Assembly (NCBI RefSeq): GCF_000321225.1 | Contig: NW_004450286.1 | Span: 3,953,778-4,017,777 of the forward strand | From: Odobenus rosmarus divergens | Taxonomy: Eukaryota; Chordata; Mammalia; Carnivora; Odobenidae | Length of the DNA stretch: 64,000 bases | Direction of reading: 5' to 3' | Shown: positions 1-12,040 of the stretch, in pieces | Position numbering within the stretch: position 1 is the first letter of the stretch | Layout: each line of letters opens with the position of its first letter | The notes under the pieces: model-generated | Told to the model about the DNA's origin: nothing | Seen by the model: the letters and a program-made list of their open reading frames with translations, nothing else | The model's database searches: none | Position numbers and translations under genes: made by a program

Positions 1-1209
1 GAGTTCGTAGGTGTTCAGAATGGTTTGATCCCTATTCAGCTGAATTCCTGAGACCAGACGAAATCCAGGTCTCCTACTCCTCCGCCATCTTGCTCTTACC
101 CCATTGCTTCCATTTTTATGTAGTGCTGTGTTGGAGGTTGTCATCTAAGTGCTTGTCAACCAAGTGGTGGGCCAGGGTCCTGGCCAGGACTCACTGATAC
201 TCCAAGATTAGGTTACGGGGTTATACTCCTTTTTAGTTTCCACTTCCATGCTCAACATAATCATTATGCTAGAAAGATTATTCTAGGAAAGCTTCCAGAC
301 AATGAGTCACACAGTGTATTGAAAGAGATCTCTTTAACAAAATCTTAGACTCCTGTATTGAGTACATTTCTTGAGCCTTACCACACTCTTGGGTCCCTAA
401 GGAGGCTTTTCTAAGCCCAGTGAGTTGGGTTAGATGCCCTTCTACACAGTCTCTATTATATCCTGAGCAAGTGTTTATATGACACAATTTATTTAAGTAG
501 CATCCTCTGTATGCATCCATTTCCTCTGGAGGTCTACTCCAGAAGGTTTATCTAATTTTAAATCTTGGGATTTAAGTCTCAGTTTTTCTTTCCTGGAGGG
601 ACTTCTTATGTGAATTTATTTATGATCTTGCCACTGACCAGCTTTACTTGTATCATGTCAGAGACAGAAGTCTTTTGAGTCAGCAGAAGTTATGGATTAT
701 CCTTTCTCCCTTTCCTCATAGTGGAAGCCTTCTCCTTGTCTACCGTATAAGTGGTCTAGATCACCAAGAGCCTCATCAGCCAAGATAAAAGTTTAGATCT
801 TACCTGACTGGTAGAGAAGAGCCACTGAGGGCTTAAGGCACAGTGATGTTCTGGTCAGGTTTTAGAAAGATGATGCTCTTGGTGATGGGAAGAGGATTGC
901 AGAGGAGTAGTACTGAGGAAGGAAAGCCCCTAAGGAGGCAACTGCAGTCCTTTATGGAAGAGGTGGTGGATGTTTCAACAACAATAATGATGTTGGAAAG
1001 ATGGGATGGATTTCAGAGACAGTCTCCTTAATGTATATCTAAGTTTTGTTAGTCTTTCAGGGCTCAGGCTGTACATTGTGTCCTGCAAGAAGCCTTCCAT
1101 TGTAGGTCCTCCAGACTGAACAAAATGTCTCTTCCTTTTCTGAAAGCACACTGTTGATAGTTCTTTCAAGGCACTGTGATTTGGTCATATAATTTAGACC
1201 AGTCTGATA
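1..1209. other. Unique sequence, no recognised feature
   Basis: No repeat family, RNA gene or convincing coding segment was recognised. Short ORFs on both strands are under 81 codons, lack family motifs and are at the chance level for AT-rich DNA. Confidence 0.6.
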
Positions 1210-1305
1210 GGCTCCCCCATCAGATTACAAGTTTCCTGAAAGCTGGTGCTGCCTATTTTCACCTTTGTATTCCTAGCACCAAATGTGGCTCATATGATGG
1301 TGGGT
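1210..1305 (+). repeat. Degenerate L2/MIR-type 3' end
   Basis: The text around cagattacaagtttcctgaaagc, then tattcctagcacc and gtggctcatatgatgg, follows the order of the L2 3' end (agactgtaagctcc...tccccagcacc...ggcacatagtagg). It is heavily diverged, as expected for an ancient mammalian repeat. Confidence 0.45.
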
Positions 1306-1927
1306 ATGAAGTGGCTAGATTATAAACCCCAAGGGTATTTTAATGTGTGTTATTCAGGAAAGGGTCATGTTATTGCCTTTGAGGGGATTCTAACCAGATG
1401 CATTTTTTCCTGCCCTAAAAAAAATCCCTTCCTTTCCCATCCCCTTGGAGAGCACTAGAGAGAATGGAGTGTGGAAGACATGGCTGCTTTATTGCTATGA
1501 GACAGGGAACATCTCGATGAGAGGAAATGCTCTAAGGCCACACAAGCAGACCGAGTCATTTGTAGGTTATAAAGAGAAGCTACCATTCTATAAAACATTT
1601 TGGAATTTAAAAAAGCTTATAAAGTGGTTTTCCAATTCAAAAAGAATCAGCCGAACTGGGAGGTGCAAGAGGTCCTGATTTGACCTGAATGGACACCATA
1701 GACCCAAAGACCTGAAGAGCACAGGTATCACAGTCAGGTAACTTGCACACTAAAATGCAGTTTTCTGAAGCCTACTTTGAACTACTGTATCATAATCTCT
1801 AGGATTTGGGTCCTAGGACTGGAATTTTAGGAAACATCCATGGTAGTTCTTATGCATAGTCTTATTTGAAAAGCATGGCTATACTGTTCATGAGCCAAAA
1901 GGTGAATGCTTCCTAATCAGCTTCTCT

Positions 1928-2270
1928 CTCTTTTTTTTTTTTAGATTTTTTTATTATTATGTTATGTTAATCACCATACATTACATCATTAGTTTTTGTT
2001 GTGGTGTTCCATGATTCATTATGTGCGTATAACACCCAGTGCTCCATGCAGAACGTGCCCTCTTTAATACCCATCAGCAGGCTAACCCAACCCCCCACCC
2101 CCCTCCCCTCTAGAACCCTCAGTTTGTTTTTCAGAGTCCATCGTCTCTCATGGTTCATCTCCCCTTCCGGTTTCCTCCCCCTTCATTCTTGCCCTCCTGC
2201 TATCTTCTTCCTTTTTTTTTTTTTTTTTAAACATATAATGTATTATTTGTTTCAGAGGTACAGGTCTGTG
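1928..2270 (-). mobile_element. 5'-truncated carnivoran L1, 3' UTR only
   Basis: Read on the minus strand this is the carnivoran L1 3' UTR: cagacctgtacctctgaaac, an A-run, gaagatagcagg, the G-rich core, gatgaaccatgagagac, ggtattaaagagggcacg, ggagcactgggtgttatac, gtaatgtatggtgattaac and a poly(A) tail. It is bounded by a perfect 15-bp target-site duplication, ctaatcagcttctct, at 1913-1927 and 2271-2285. No ORF2 sequence is present. Confidence 0.92.
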
Positions 2271-3143
2271 CTAATCAGCTTCTCTTAATCAATTCCCCTT
2301 AAGGAGGAATTACAAGAAGAAGATGACATTAGGACCTCATCAAGTTGTTTTAATTGGTGTTGCATATGTGTGCATATGTGTGTTTAAAATTAATGCCTTA
2401 CAGTCTTTATAGTTCAAATTTCAGAGCATGGAGCAGAGCTTTTCATAAATCTTTCTGATTTCATAAATCAAAAAATTTCTAGGTATGCTTATATATAGGT
2501 CTGGGCAGATTGTTATGGTCAATGTTTATTCTTCTGAATGGGCAATACCGGGTAGGAATTACCCCTTACAGATGATTCATTAACAGGCCTAATTCTGGTG
2601 GAGATATATTGCATTAGCACAGTGGTTGGCTATAGATAATGATCAGTGAATACTTGCTAAATGTGTGAATGGGACTGGGTCTCAACCAGAGGTTTTCTAC
2701 TCATAATGTTGAAAGATTCTATTTAATACCTTTTTTTTTGTTGTGTTTCCATGATGATGGTAAGGTACATCTAAAAGCACTGATTTTTTATTTTAAGAGC
2801 AAGGAGAGTTGGTCTATACTGTCAAATGGGACTTGATCATTTTAAAGTTGTTCATTGGCAGATATTTTTTGCCAAGTCTGTATAGATTATATGCTATTTA
2901 ATAAAAGAAACAATGGAGTTAATTGTTTTTTCCTCTTCATTATTTGCTTTAAGAGAAAAATCCTGAAATTTGTAGGGATTTCTGATGCCAGGAAATCAGG
3001 AAATGTGAGAGAATATTTAGCAATCAGGGTGGCTTGGCTCATGGTATTTGACATATGTACAACTATAATTTGCATTCCAGTTACTCAATCTGAGATATCC
3101 TTGCTCAGGTTGAACATACTCTGAGTAGAAGATCTCTTTTTCT

Positions 3144-3355
3144 TTTCTTTTCTTTCTTTCTTTTTTTTTTTTTTTAAAGATTTTGTTTATTTATTTGACA
3201 GAGAGAGAGAGAGAGAGAGAGCACAGTGGGGAGGAGAGGGAGAAGCAGGCTCCCTGCTGAGCAGGGAGCCCGATGCTGAGCTCGTTCCCAGGACTCTGGG
3301 ATCATGACCTGGGTTGAAGGCAGATGCTTAACTGACTGAGCCACCCAGTCACCCC
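3144..3355 (-). mobile_element. Carnivoran SINE (SINEC type)
   Basis: The minus-strand reading has the tRNA-like head (gtggctcagtcagttaagc), a catgatcccagagtcctggg segment, a CT-rich (GA on plus) tract and an A-rich tail. It is flanked by a perfect 17-bp duplication, agaagatctctttttct, at 3127-3143 and 3356-3372. The ORF across it is a shadow. Confidence 0.93.
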
Positions 3356-3977
3356 AGAAGATCTCTTTTTCTAAGAAATAATATGGAGAGAATCTTTGGA
3401 GAATGGCCTTAGTGAATTGATAAATTAGCTTTCTCCAGATTTTGGTGATGTCCCCAGTTCTTCTATAATTCCTCAGTGCTCTGGCCATCTTCTGGTTGCC
3501 TTTTCTTTTATCCCAAATTTAGGCACATTTTTTTGTTTGTTTTTTGATACAAACTGAAAGATGCCTTTGGTTTTATCTACCCTTTGAATACAAGATACCA
3601 TCTTGGGATTTCACAGGGATTCAAAGAGTTGGAGTAAAAACACTGAAATTTAATATACAGCAAATTCCAAGTGCCATTTTTATGGCAAAGTCCTAGATTT
3701 TAAGCTTCTTCTCATCTCCATAGTACTGATTATTCATGTTTCATTATTGTATACATTTCACAGCTTCTTATATAAACATGGGAAGGTCCTATTTGATTTT
3801 GCATTTGATGTTTAATTGAAGGTTGTATTTGATTTAATTCATAACTCTTTTCCTTTTTTTTTTTCTTTTTGTGATTAGTAAACTACAGTGTCAGAGTTGT
3901 TGGTCATTTAAAAGTACATGACTGGAGACAATTAACCACTAAATTATAAAGTCATTTCTGACTTCAGATGCTTTTTT

Positions 3978-4200
3978 TAAAAAAGATTTTATTTATTTAT
4001 TTTGAGAGAGAGATAGAGAGAGTGGGGGAGGGTGTGTTCATGTGGCCAGGGTGGGCAGAGGCAGAGGGAGAGAGAGAATCCCAAGCAGACTCCATGCTGA
4101 GTGCAGCGCTATGCAGGGCTCTATCTCACAACCCTGAGATCATGACCTATGCTGAAGTCAAGAGTTGAACACTCAACCAACTGAGCCACCCAGGCTCCCC
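3978..4200 (-). mobile_element. Carnivoran SINE, older copy
   Basis: The minus strand starts gggagcctgggtggctcagt and contains catgatctcagggttgtgag, marking the older subgroup with 'ctcagggttgtgag' in place of 'cccagggtcctggg'. The target-site duplication is imperfect: tcagatgctttttt at 3964-3977 versus tcagatacttttta at 4201-4214. Confidence 0.9.
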
Positions 4201-4214
4201 TCAGATACTTTTTA

Positions 4215-5234
4215 ATTTAAATCAGGGGAAGAAGTAAATTTGGCAAGCAAAATGGTGACATTTGAAATGAAATGGTTAATATTCTAAGGCAATTGGGATG
4301 GCAAACACATCTTGTTAGTTTCATAGTTAATGAAAATGGTTCTATTTAAAAATTTGAAAATTTTTTATTATGAAGTACTGTCACAGGTGCAGTAAAGAAG
4401 CGAGGGCTATTTAGAGATTAATACAAAATGTCACAGCCCCTTCCTCAGGGGGGTGACAGTCCAAAGAAGATAGAGTACTTTTTATCAAAGTTTCCAAATG
4501 AGTGAGCAGTCTAATTTTCACAGTTCTTTTTTTCCCCCTTCCTTATATTTGCAGTCTTTTATAATTGATATGGTCAGATATATTTTTAAATTAATGTACA
4601 TTTTTAATTTATGCTTTTTTCATGATCAGCCCACTTTCTACTCTATATTAATTTTTCAATTCTCTATGTTTAGAAGGAAAAGGTTTGGGGGGGCTTTTTG
4701 TTAGAGGTAGTCATTTTACCAGGAAATGAGTAATTGTATTTCTTTTCATTATATTTTTTAAATCTTAAATGCTTGAGGCATATAGTACTACCCCCACCCC
4801 TGATAGATAGGTGTTTACATATGAAAAAAATACTTTGTGCTCAGCACACTTACTTATTTTTATGGTAGACACCTTCTGGGTGCAAGCATTACATAAGGAA
4901 TATTGATTTCTACCTGATTTAATACCCAAACCTTTGCCAAAGTAGTATTGAAGAAGAAATTGAAAAGTTAAGCCTTTGATTATTTAAAAATATTGTCAAG
5001 GGGTTAACACTGTTAAAGGAAGAAGAGGCAAATGTTCCTGCCGAAGGCTACTCTAAAATGTAATTCTGCACAGTACAGCCTACAAGTCATTATGGTAGAG
5101 AAAATTTCAGGCGGAATACTAGTATTGGGGGGATAATAGTTTACAATGATTCTAAAACAATCAGTTCATTTTGGAAGTAATTGTTTTCCAAATGAGAGAT
5201 ATAATGATGAAGTGAATTACTTTTAAAGATAGGA
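4215..5234. other. Unique AT-rich sequence
   Basis: No repeat or coding feature recognised. Short T- and G-runs only. Confidence 0.55.
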
Positions 5235-5250
5235 ATAAAATGGGGCCTTT

Positions 5251-5413
5251 TTTTCTCCATTTATTTATTTTTTGATGTGGTGTTCCATGATTCATTGTTT
5301 GCGTATAACACCCAGTGCTCGATTCAGTGTGTGCCCTTTTTAATACCCATCACCAGGCTAACCCATCCCCCCAAGCCCCTCCACTCTAGAACCCTCAGTT
5401 TGTTTCTCAGAGT
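5251..5413 (-). mobile_element. L1 3' UTR fragment
   Basis: On the minus strand it reads ctgagaaacaaactgagggt, ggttagcctggtgatgggta and gcactgggtgttatacgc, ending in ccacatcaaaaa and a short A-rich tail. The duplication is imperfect: ataaaatggggccttttt starting at 5235 and gtaaaattgggctttta starting at 5412. It is more diverged than the copy near 1.9 kb. Confidence 0.85.
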
Positions 5414-5919
5414 AAAATTGGGCTTTTAATGAAGGATTTGATTATGGGAAAACCATACATCCTTTCTGAATCATCTCTTTTTCTGATCCTACACAAATAT
5501 TAAGCCCTTATGACTATGATTTCTACATTTGAAAGAAGAATACTTAAATAAGTCTTAGAACCTATTTTCTTTTCTGCCAGCTATTTGAGAATAATCCATA
5601 TGGTGAGATATGTATTGAAACCTAGAAGCAAGATATACTATCATAGACAGAAATAAACCTTACAAAGATAACTATATTGTAGATGAATGGATGCTACTTG
5701 TTTGATTATCTCTGTTGTGACTTTATAATATCAGATAGGACCCACGTTATTCAGGTATCTGCATAAAGCAAACATACAGTATTGGAATAAGGTCACAACA
5801 GATGTTGAAAGCAATTTAGGAAGCTGTTATAGTAGTCATAGTAAGAGATGATGTTCACTTGAACCTGACTGTTGTGAAATGATTGAAAAGCTGAGTAGAG
5901 AGGTTTAAGAGATTTGTAT

Positions 5920-6472
5920 TAGAGTTCTCCAAAGGAACAGAGAGAGAGAGAGGGAGAGAAAGAGAGAGAGAATGAATTTTATTTTATTTAAAGGAATTGG
6001 ATTGCACAATTATGGCGACTGGCAAGTTCCAAGATCTACAGGGTGAGTTGGCAACCTGGAGACCCAGAAGAATTGATGGTTTAGTTCTAGTCTGACTCTG
6101 AAGACTTGAGAATCAGGAGAGCTGATGGTGTGGTTTCAGTTCAAAGGCTAGCAGTCTTGAGACCTAGGAAGAGCTGATGTTTCAGTTAGAGTCTAAAGAC
6201 AGGAAACAATCTGCTGTCCCAGTTCAAAGGCCAATAGGCAAGAATTCTCTCTTGTTCGTAGCAGGCTCAACCCTTTTGTTCTCTTCAGGTCTTCAGCTTG
6301 ATTGGATGAGGCTCACATTAGAGAGGCCAGTCTGCTTACTCAGCTGATTTAAATGTTAACCTCATCTAAAAACACCCTCACAGAAACACGCGGAATAATG
6401 TTTGTTCAAATATACAGATATATGGGCACCCTGTGGCCCAGTCAGGTTGACACATAAAATTAGTCCTCACAA
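5920..6472 (+). repeat. Ancestral interspersed repeat, probably an L1 3'-end family
   Basis: The sequence runs gagttctccaaaggaacaga, a GA-rich tract (5938-5972), ggaattggattgcacaatta, ctggcaagttccaagatcta, three degenerate 'cagttc-aag-gc' units, gattggatgaggctcacat and finally ggttgacacataaaattag. I recognise this order from a common mammalian interspersed repeat but am not certain of its family name. A weak duplication (aggtttaagagatttg / aggttaaatctggatt) flanks it. Confidence 0.6.
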
Positions 6473-6525
6473 GGTTAAATCTGGATTTTAGAAGATGTAG
6501 AGATTAATAAGATATAGGGATGAGG

Positions 6526-7116
6526 CAGCAATTGCATTACTAGGTATTTACCCCAAAGATCCAGATGTAGTGAAAAGAAGGGCCACATGCACCCCAATGT
6601 TCATAGCAGCAATGTCCACAATAGCCAAACTGTGGAAAGAGCCGAGATGCCCTTCAACAGATGAATGGATAAAGAAGATGTGGTCCATATATACAATGGA
6701 ATATTACTCAGCCATCAGAAAGGATGAATACCCAACTTTTGCATCAACATGGATGGGACTGGGGGAGATTATGCTAAGTGAAATTAGTTAAACAGAGAAA
6801 GTCAATTATCATATGGTTTCACTTATTTGTGGAACATAAGGAATAGCATGGAGGACATTAGGGAAGGAAGGAGAAAATAAAGGGGGGAAAATTGGAGGGG
6901 GAGATGAACCATGAGAGACTATGGACTCTGAGAACAAACAGGGTTTTAGAGGGGAGGGGGGATGGGCTAGCCTGGTGATGGGTATTAAAGAGGGCACATA
7001 TTGAATGGAGCACTGGGTGCTATATGCAAACAATGAATCATGGAACACTACATCAAAAACTAATGATTTACTGTATGGTGACTAACATAACATAATAAAA
7101 AAAATTAAAAAAAAAT
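6526..7116 (+). mobile_element. 5'-truncated L1: end of ORF2 plus 3' UTR
   Basis: A young-looking carnivoran L1 flanked by a 14-bp duplication, atatagggatgagg, at 6512-6525 and 7117-7130. From 6528 the plus strand reads in one frame as the end of L1 ORF2 (AIALLGIYPK, then ATCTPMFIAAMSTIAKLWK, MEYYSAIRKDE and STWMGLGEIMLSEIS) and stops at 6789-6791. The stop is one C-to-T change from the usual S-Q-T-E continuation, so the frame ends early. The 3' UTR (gatgaaccatgagagactat ... ggtgactaacataac) and a poly(A) tail follow. It is a non-functional fragment. Confidence 0.93.
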
Positions 7117-7130
7117 ATATAGGGATGAGG

Positions 7131-10100
7131 AAGAGGAGGAGTTAAAAATGATTCCCCAAATTTGACTTCGAGCAACTGCTTAGTCTCATTTGCTAGGTTG
7201 AGCGCATAGGAGGAAAAGCATGAACAGTAGTAGTGTGGTAATGAATGTAAATGACTCAACCCAAGCTCTTTTTGATGTACCTAAATATATATGTGCATAC
7301 ATAGAATTGTAAACATTCTGATCATAGTCTCAAGTTCTTTCCTATTGACTTGGTAATAATAACTCTAAGTCAGAAGGTGAAGGAAATGTTTATTACTTTT
7401 TTAGATATAATATGGAAGGTGAGAATGGATGAGATTAGGTCCTAAGGAGAGATTGAAAAGGAACTGGATTGAGCTTGGTACAGCTACATCTGGACAGGAC
7501 TCTTGATGCTCCCCATACAATGTTATTCCTTGTATATTGCCAGTTTTGAAACTCAGAGAGTGATCTGAGGTTATGATTATTTTGTGGGGGTTACAGAGGA
7601 TCAAACTATATCTCTGACTGTGGGAGTAATCTTTTCCTGGAAGGAATGGCTATTCCCACTCTCAAGCATCCTACCAGAAGTCAGCATCGGAGAAGGTAAT
7701 GAAGACTTAGGACACGGATCTTATCCTGGATGATTATGCTCATTTTATATAAGTGAAGATGGCTGGTGGAGCACAAGTCTGGTTCTCTCTTCAGTAAAGC
7801 ACAAACTTTGGAACTTCTTGTATTGTTTATGTACTGAATCATTACTATTTTCATTTTCATTAAATGTGCATTATTTAGCAAGTTAATAAATATACCTAAT
7901 GTGTATTTATAATTAGTTAAAATCTAAATATAAACATATAAAATACATCAAAATAGAGGAAGATGATAATTATTTGTTAACTCATGAGACAGTAAAGAAA
8001 TAAATAGAAATGAACATTTAGTTTTTGCTGGCCTGAATTGTTAGGCAAAAATTATATACTGTAGTTGTGTCAAGAGGACTGATGTATTCCAGTGGAGAAT
8101 TTTACTAAAGAGGCTTTCACTCCCTAATAGAAGGAAAAACGAAAATAAAGACAGAAAATCCCAGAACAGTGCATCACTGGCTTCCCAATTTACTTGTTAT
8201 TCATTATCTGGCTTCCCAGAACACCAGTCTAGCTGAACCGTTCAGCAAGGCCCAGACTGTTTCACTGTTAACCATTTATTGACCAAGATGAATTCACCCC
8301 AAGGTATATGGATCTTGTTGGGAGATTTGGTCTACAGTCAGTCACTCAGCTCTACTTTGTATGTACTATTTAGTTAATTAGGATATATTAGTCTAGTGGT
8401 TAAGATATGTTGAATAAATTGCTGGCATGAAGGTTTTCTTTGAAAAAAAAACAGTAATAATTACAATTTTTGTGTTTTTACAAGTGTCTGATTTCTTTTT
8501 GTCCAGTTCATCTGTTACTCTATAACCATGTCAGAGATCCATCACTAGATTTAACTTCTCATGAAAGATACAAAATAAAAGTAGTATTTCTTCTCTTTTT
8601 ATTATATCCTTCACTACAAAAGGCACTTGTTTATGTTAGCTGTGAATGGCATTGCATGATGTTATTGATCCATGGAAAAGATCAGAGGTTGGATTTCAAA
8701 GTTAGCAGAAAAGAAAAAAACAAATATATTTAAAATTACTCTTGCAAAAGGATGTATTGGAGACCAATGTACTATGTCTCAGTAAGTTCAACATAGCCAG
8801 GTGTTCTTCAAGCATTTCTCTGGTTAAGCATCAGAAGTAGTCGTCTTTCTTTTAAGGGTCATATTATGTGAAAATACACATCTTTGAATCCCATAATCAC
8901 CCTCAATAAAACAGGTTTCTCTTATACTGGGCCGTACTGGGGACCTCTGAGCTCTTGAGGACAGAATAGATTAGCATTTCCCATTTCACACTTTATCCAG
9001 GCCATACAAATTGGCCGACAGAATCTTTGGCACTGTTGCTGTTTTTTTCAACTTATATAATTGAAGTTATGTAAGTTACCTGTGTTTACAATTCAACCCC
9101 ACTCTAGATGTTTTAGTTTTCTTTGGTTAATCTTTCTCTATAAACTTTTCTAAGCAGAGATACTGACATAGTTGGGAGAAAAAGTTTATAGTCAAGCAAT
9201 AAAAGTTTAACATTTGTAGATATAAGTTTGAGGAATGGTATAAGTTTATTCCATGATGCGTTGGCTTCAGGGGCACGAAAATATTTGGAAGGACAATCAG
9301 TTGCTAATGTCTCATTACAAAAAAGAAGGCCCTGAGATGTTGGGCAACAAAGTATTTTTCCAGGGCTCATCCCTTACTAGATTATAAGAAGTGTATTTTA
9401 GACAATGATAGTCACACTCAGGTCACTGAAATCAATATTTTATTTTTATTCATTGTTACTGGGAAAATGCTAAGTTTCTGAGCTTTGTTAATGTCATTGG
9501 ACACTCAGTTGTGGTTATTATAGTTTCCTTACATGTTATGTAGTGCCTAGTGAATACTATATTAAATATGTGCAAAATGTTATTAGTATTCATTTCTATT
9601 CTACTCGATGAAATAAACAATTTAAAGCAACAATGAGAGTGTTCTTCTGTAGCTCATAATTCAGGTTGCTTCCTGTGAGGCACTGCAGTTCCAGCAAAGC
9701 TCTGGTCATTGATTACAGATTCACCTGGCTTAACTTGATAAATGATTTTGCCCAAGCCTCCTGTCTGAGAGGCCTATTCATCCCTTATTGATATAAAACT
9801 GTAACAACCCCTTTGGCCACCAATGCCAACATTATTGGTGATAATCTTTGGTTTGTATGTTAGTATGTGTCATAGTAACAATGTTTTGTAAGGCCCTTGG
9901 CAAATAAATTTATCTGATTTTGTGAAATTATGTGATGAATACATCTCTTTATTTAACACGATTAGTTTAAGTAAGTTTTGAATGGGTTAGACATGAGTTA
10001 TCTGGATTTGGGAATGATGGATCTATGATAGCTTTATATACCAGTAAAAATGTGTAATGCATTCTGTTATTTTGGAAGACTTTACTATAAAATTTGGAAC

Positions 10101-10536
10101 ACTGAATGGATTATTTCTCTGGATACTACTAGATTTTCGAGATAGTTCACTATGAAATCGTTCTAACTATAGGTTATGCACCCATAGAAAGTACCTGGAA
10201 ATTGGTTATTCTCTGTGTGAGAAATATAACCTAGAAATGGTTTTTTGCATTATTTCCCTATATGGAGGGTTTTTGTTTTGTTTTGTTTTTTACAATTGGG
10301 GATAAAAAGTGTTTGTATTCCACATTCACTTATAAATGACAGAGAGGGAGAGACGGAAAGAGAAAAGACTGGCTTTCATTAATCTTAAAAGTGGCCATGA
10401 GCTTGGACAGCACTTAATAACTTTTCTAATTTAAAATGTATCAATTTTGGAATTGTAACTAATAATTCTACAATTTATAACTTAACCCTTTATCACCAGA
10501 AGTATGATCATTATATATAGTACTACTTTGCTTTTG
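7131..10536. other. Unique sequence without recognised genes
   Basis: No SINE, L1 or DNA transposon was recognised in these 3.4 kb. ORFs are all below 88 codons and look random. Confidence 0.5.
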
Positions 10537-10539
10537 GAG

Positions 10540-10707
10540 CATTGATTCTCATTAGAATCCCCTCTATGCAGAAACATAGACTTTTGGGCCCTCCTCTTAG
10601 AGTTTCTGATGCAGTATGTCTGGGGTTGGGCCTGAAAATTTGGACTTCTAATAAGTTCTTAGGTGATGCTGGTTTGAAGTCTGCAATTTGAAAATCCATG
10701 TTTTAGA
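10540..10707 (+). mobile_element. MER5A-like hAT-Charlie DNA transposon remnant
   Basis: The order cattgattctcattagaatc, gggccctcctcttagagttt, ctgatgcagtatgtctgggg, gggcctgaaaatttggactt, aggtgatgctggtttgaagt matches the MER5A consensus as I recall it. The terminal inverted repeats are worn away. Confidence 0.8.
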
Positions 10708-10763
10708 GATATGAGAGCAATATATACTTTCTCAGTTTTAGAGATGTGATTCCAAAGGATGAA

Positions 10764-10826
10764 AGCACGCACGCGCGCACACACACACACGTGTATATGT
10801 TTATATGTATGTACATGTGTGTATTT
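10764..10826. repeat. (CA/CG/TG)n simple repeat
   Basis: Alternating purine-pyrimidine: gcacgcacgcgcgcacacac running into gtgtatatgt and tgtatgtacatgtgtgtatt. Such a tract can adopt Z-DNA and is likely length-polymorphic. Confidence 0.9.
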
Positions 10827-10932
10827 GATAGCAAAGTTGATGCTAGATTCCAGTTCCTCTCTTTTTGTCCTCAGGGCTGTTTACCACCCTTAAAATGGAG
10901 TATTTATAATATACCTTAAAACATTTAACTGG

Positions 10933-11110
10933 GTTGGGAGTGCCTGGTGGCTCAGTCGGTTAAGCATCTGCCTTCGGCTCAAGTCATGATCCCAGGGTTC
11001 TGGGATCGAGCCCCACATTGGGCTCCTTGCTCCATGGGGAGCCTGCTTCTCCCCCTCCCTCTGCTCTCCCAATGCTTGTATTCTCTCTGTCAAATAAATA
11101 AAATCTTTTA
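10933..11110 (+). mobile_element. Carnivoran SINE (SINEC type)
   Basis: The head ggtggctcagtcggttaagc is followed by catgatcccagggttctggg, gatcgagccccaca, a pyrimidine-rich stretch and the tail ctgtcaaataaataaaatct. Flanks aaaacatttaactgg (10918-10932) and aaaaattttaactgg (11111-11125) form the target-site duplication with two mismatches. Confidence 0.93.
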
Positions 11111-11562
11111 AAAAATTTTAACTGGAATACTAGAGGAAAAAGAAACTATTCTAATGACTTAACTGATCTGATTAATTGGAGATTACAAAGCACACAATTT
11201 TTACTTTCCTTCCTTGCCATTGAAGATCTTTTTGAAGTACATATGTTGTTTTTCTTTCTCAATACATAGATTTACTTTACCTTTTATAGTTGAACATTTT
11301 GCAATGCTCCAAGGTGTTACTTAGAGGTTGATTTTTACCGTGTAAGGTTGTAGATTTAGAAGTGGAGATGGGTTAAGGAAATGATGTTCACATGTCTGGT
11401 ACCATGTTATTGTTCATGATTTGTGATAACAAGCTTTTTATGTCATAAAAATAAAATTAAATAATGGTTTTGATGAACTGAAGCTGTTACTGTAATTGCA
11501 TTATGCTGCAGTGGTAAATAGACTCTCTGCATAGAGTAGAGCCCTTTGATTTGGCATGAATT

Positions 11563-11730
11563 TTTTTTTTTTTAAGATTTTATTTATTTCTTCATGGGAG
11601 AGAGAGAGAGGCAGAGGGAGAAGCAGGCTCCCAAGAAGCAGGGAGCCCGATGCGGGACTCGATCCCAGGACTCTGGGACCATGACCTGAGCTGAAGGCAG
11701 ATGCTTAACGACTGAGCCACCCAGGCGCCC
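11563..11730 (-). mobile_element. Carnivoran SINE with perfect target-site duplication
   Basis: A perfect 16-bp duplication, tgatttggcatgaatt, lies at 11547-11562 and 11731-11746. On the minus strand: gggcgcctgggtggctcagt, gggatcgagtcccgcatc, gcttctccctctgcctctc and a T-run (poly-A) end. The CT tract is short. Confidence 0.94.
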
Positions 11731-11772
11731 TGATTTGGCATGAATTAACTGGAAGTTCATGGAATGAGTTTT

Positions 11773-11965
11773 TTAAAGATTTTATTTATTTATTTGACAG
11801 AGAGAGATAGCAAGAACAGGAACAGAAGCAGGGGGAGTGGGAGAGGGAGAAGCAGGCTTCCCGCTGAGCAAAGAGCCTGATTGGGGGGGGGCTCGATCCC
11901 AGGACTCTGGGATCATGACCTGAGCCAAAGGCAGACGCTTAACAACTGAACCACCCAGGTGCCCC
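11773..11965 (-). mobile_element. Carnivoran SINE
   Basis: It follows the previous SINE by only about 40 bp, in the same orientation but with its own duplication, tggaatgagtttt (11760-11772) / tggaatgattttt (11966-11978). It carries a run of nine G near 11883 not seen in its sister copies. It is an independent insertion, not a tandem duplicate. Confidence 0.92.
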
Positions 11966-11984
11966 TGGAATGATTTTTGTTTTC

Positions 11985-12040
11985 TAGGACTAGCATCTGT
12001 CAAGTAGTAGATACTTAATAAATATTTGTTAAAAAAGTTA
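11985..12040 (+). repeat. L2-type 3' terminus fragment
   Basis: Contains agtagtagatacttaataaa followed by tatttgttaaa, the conserved end of L2/MIR-like repeats (agtaggtgctcaataaatatttgttgaa). Confidence 0.45.
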
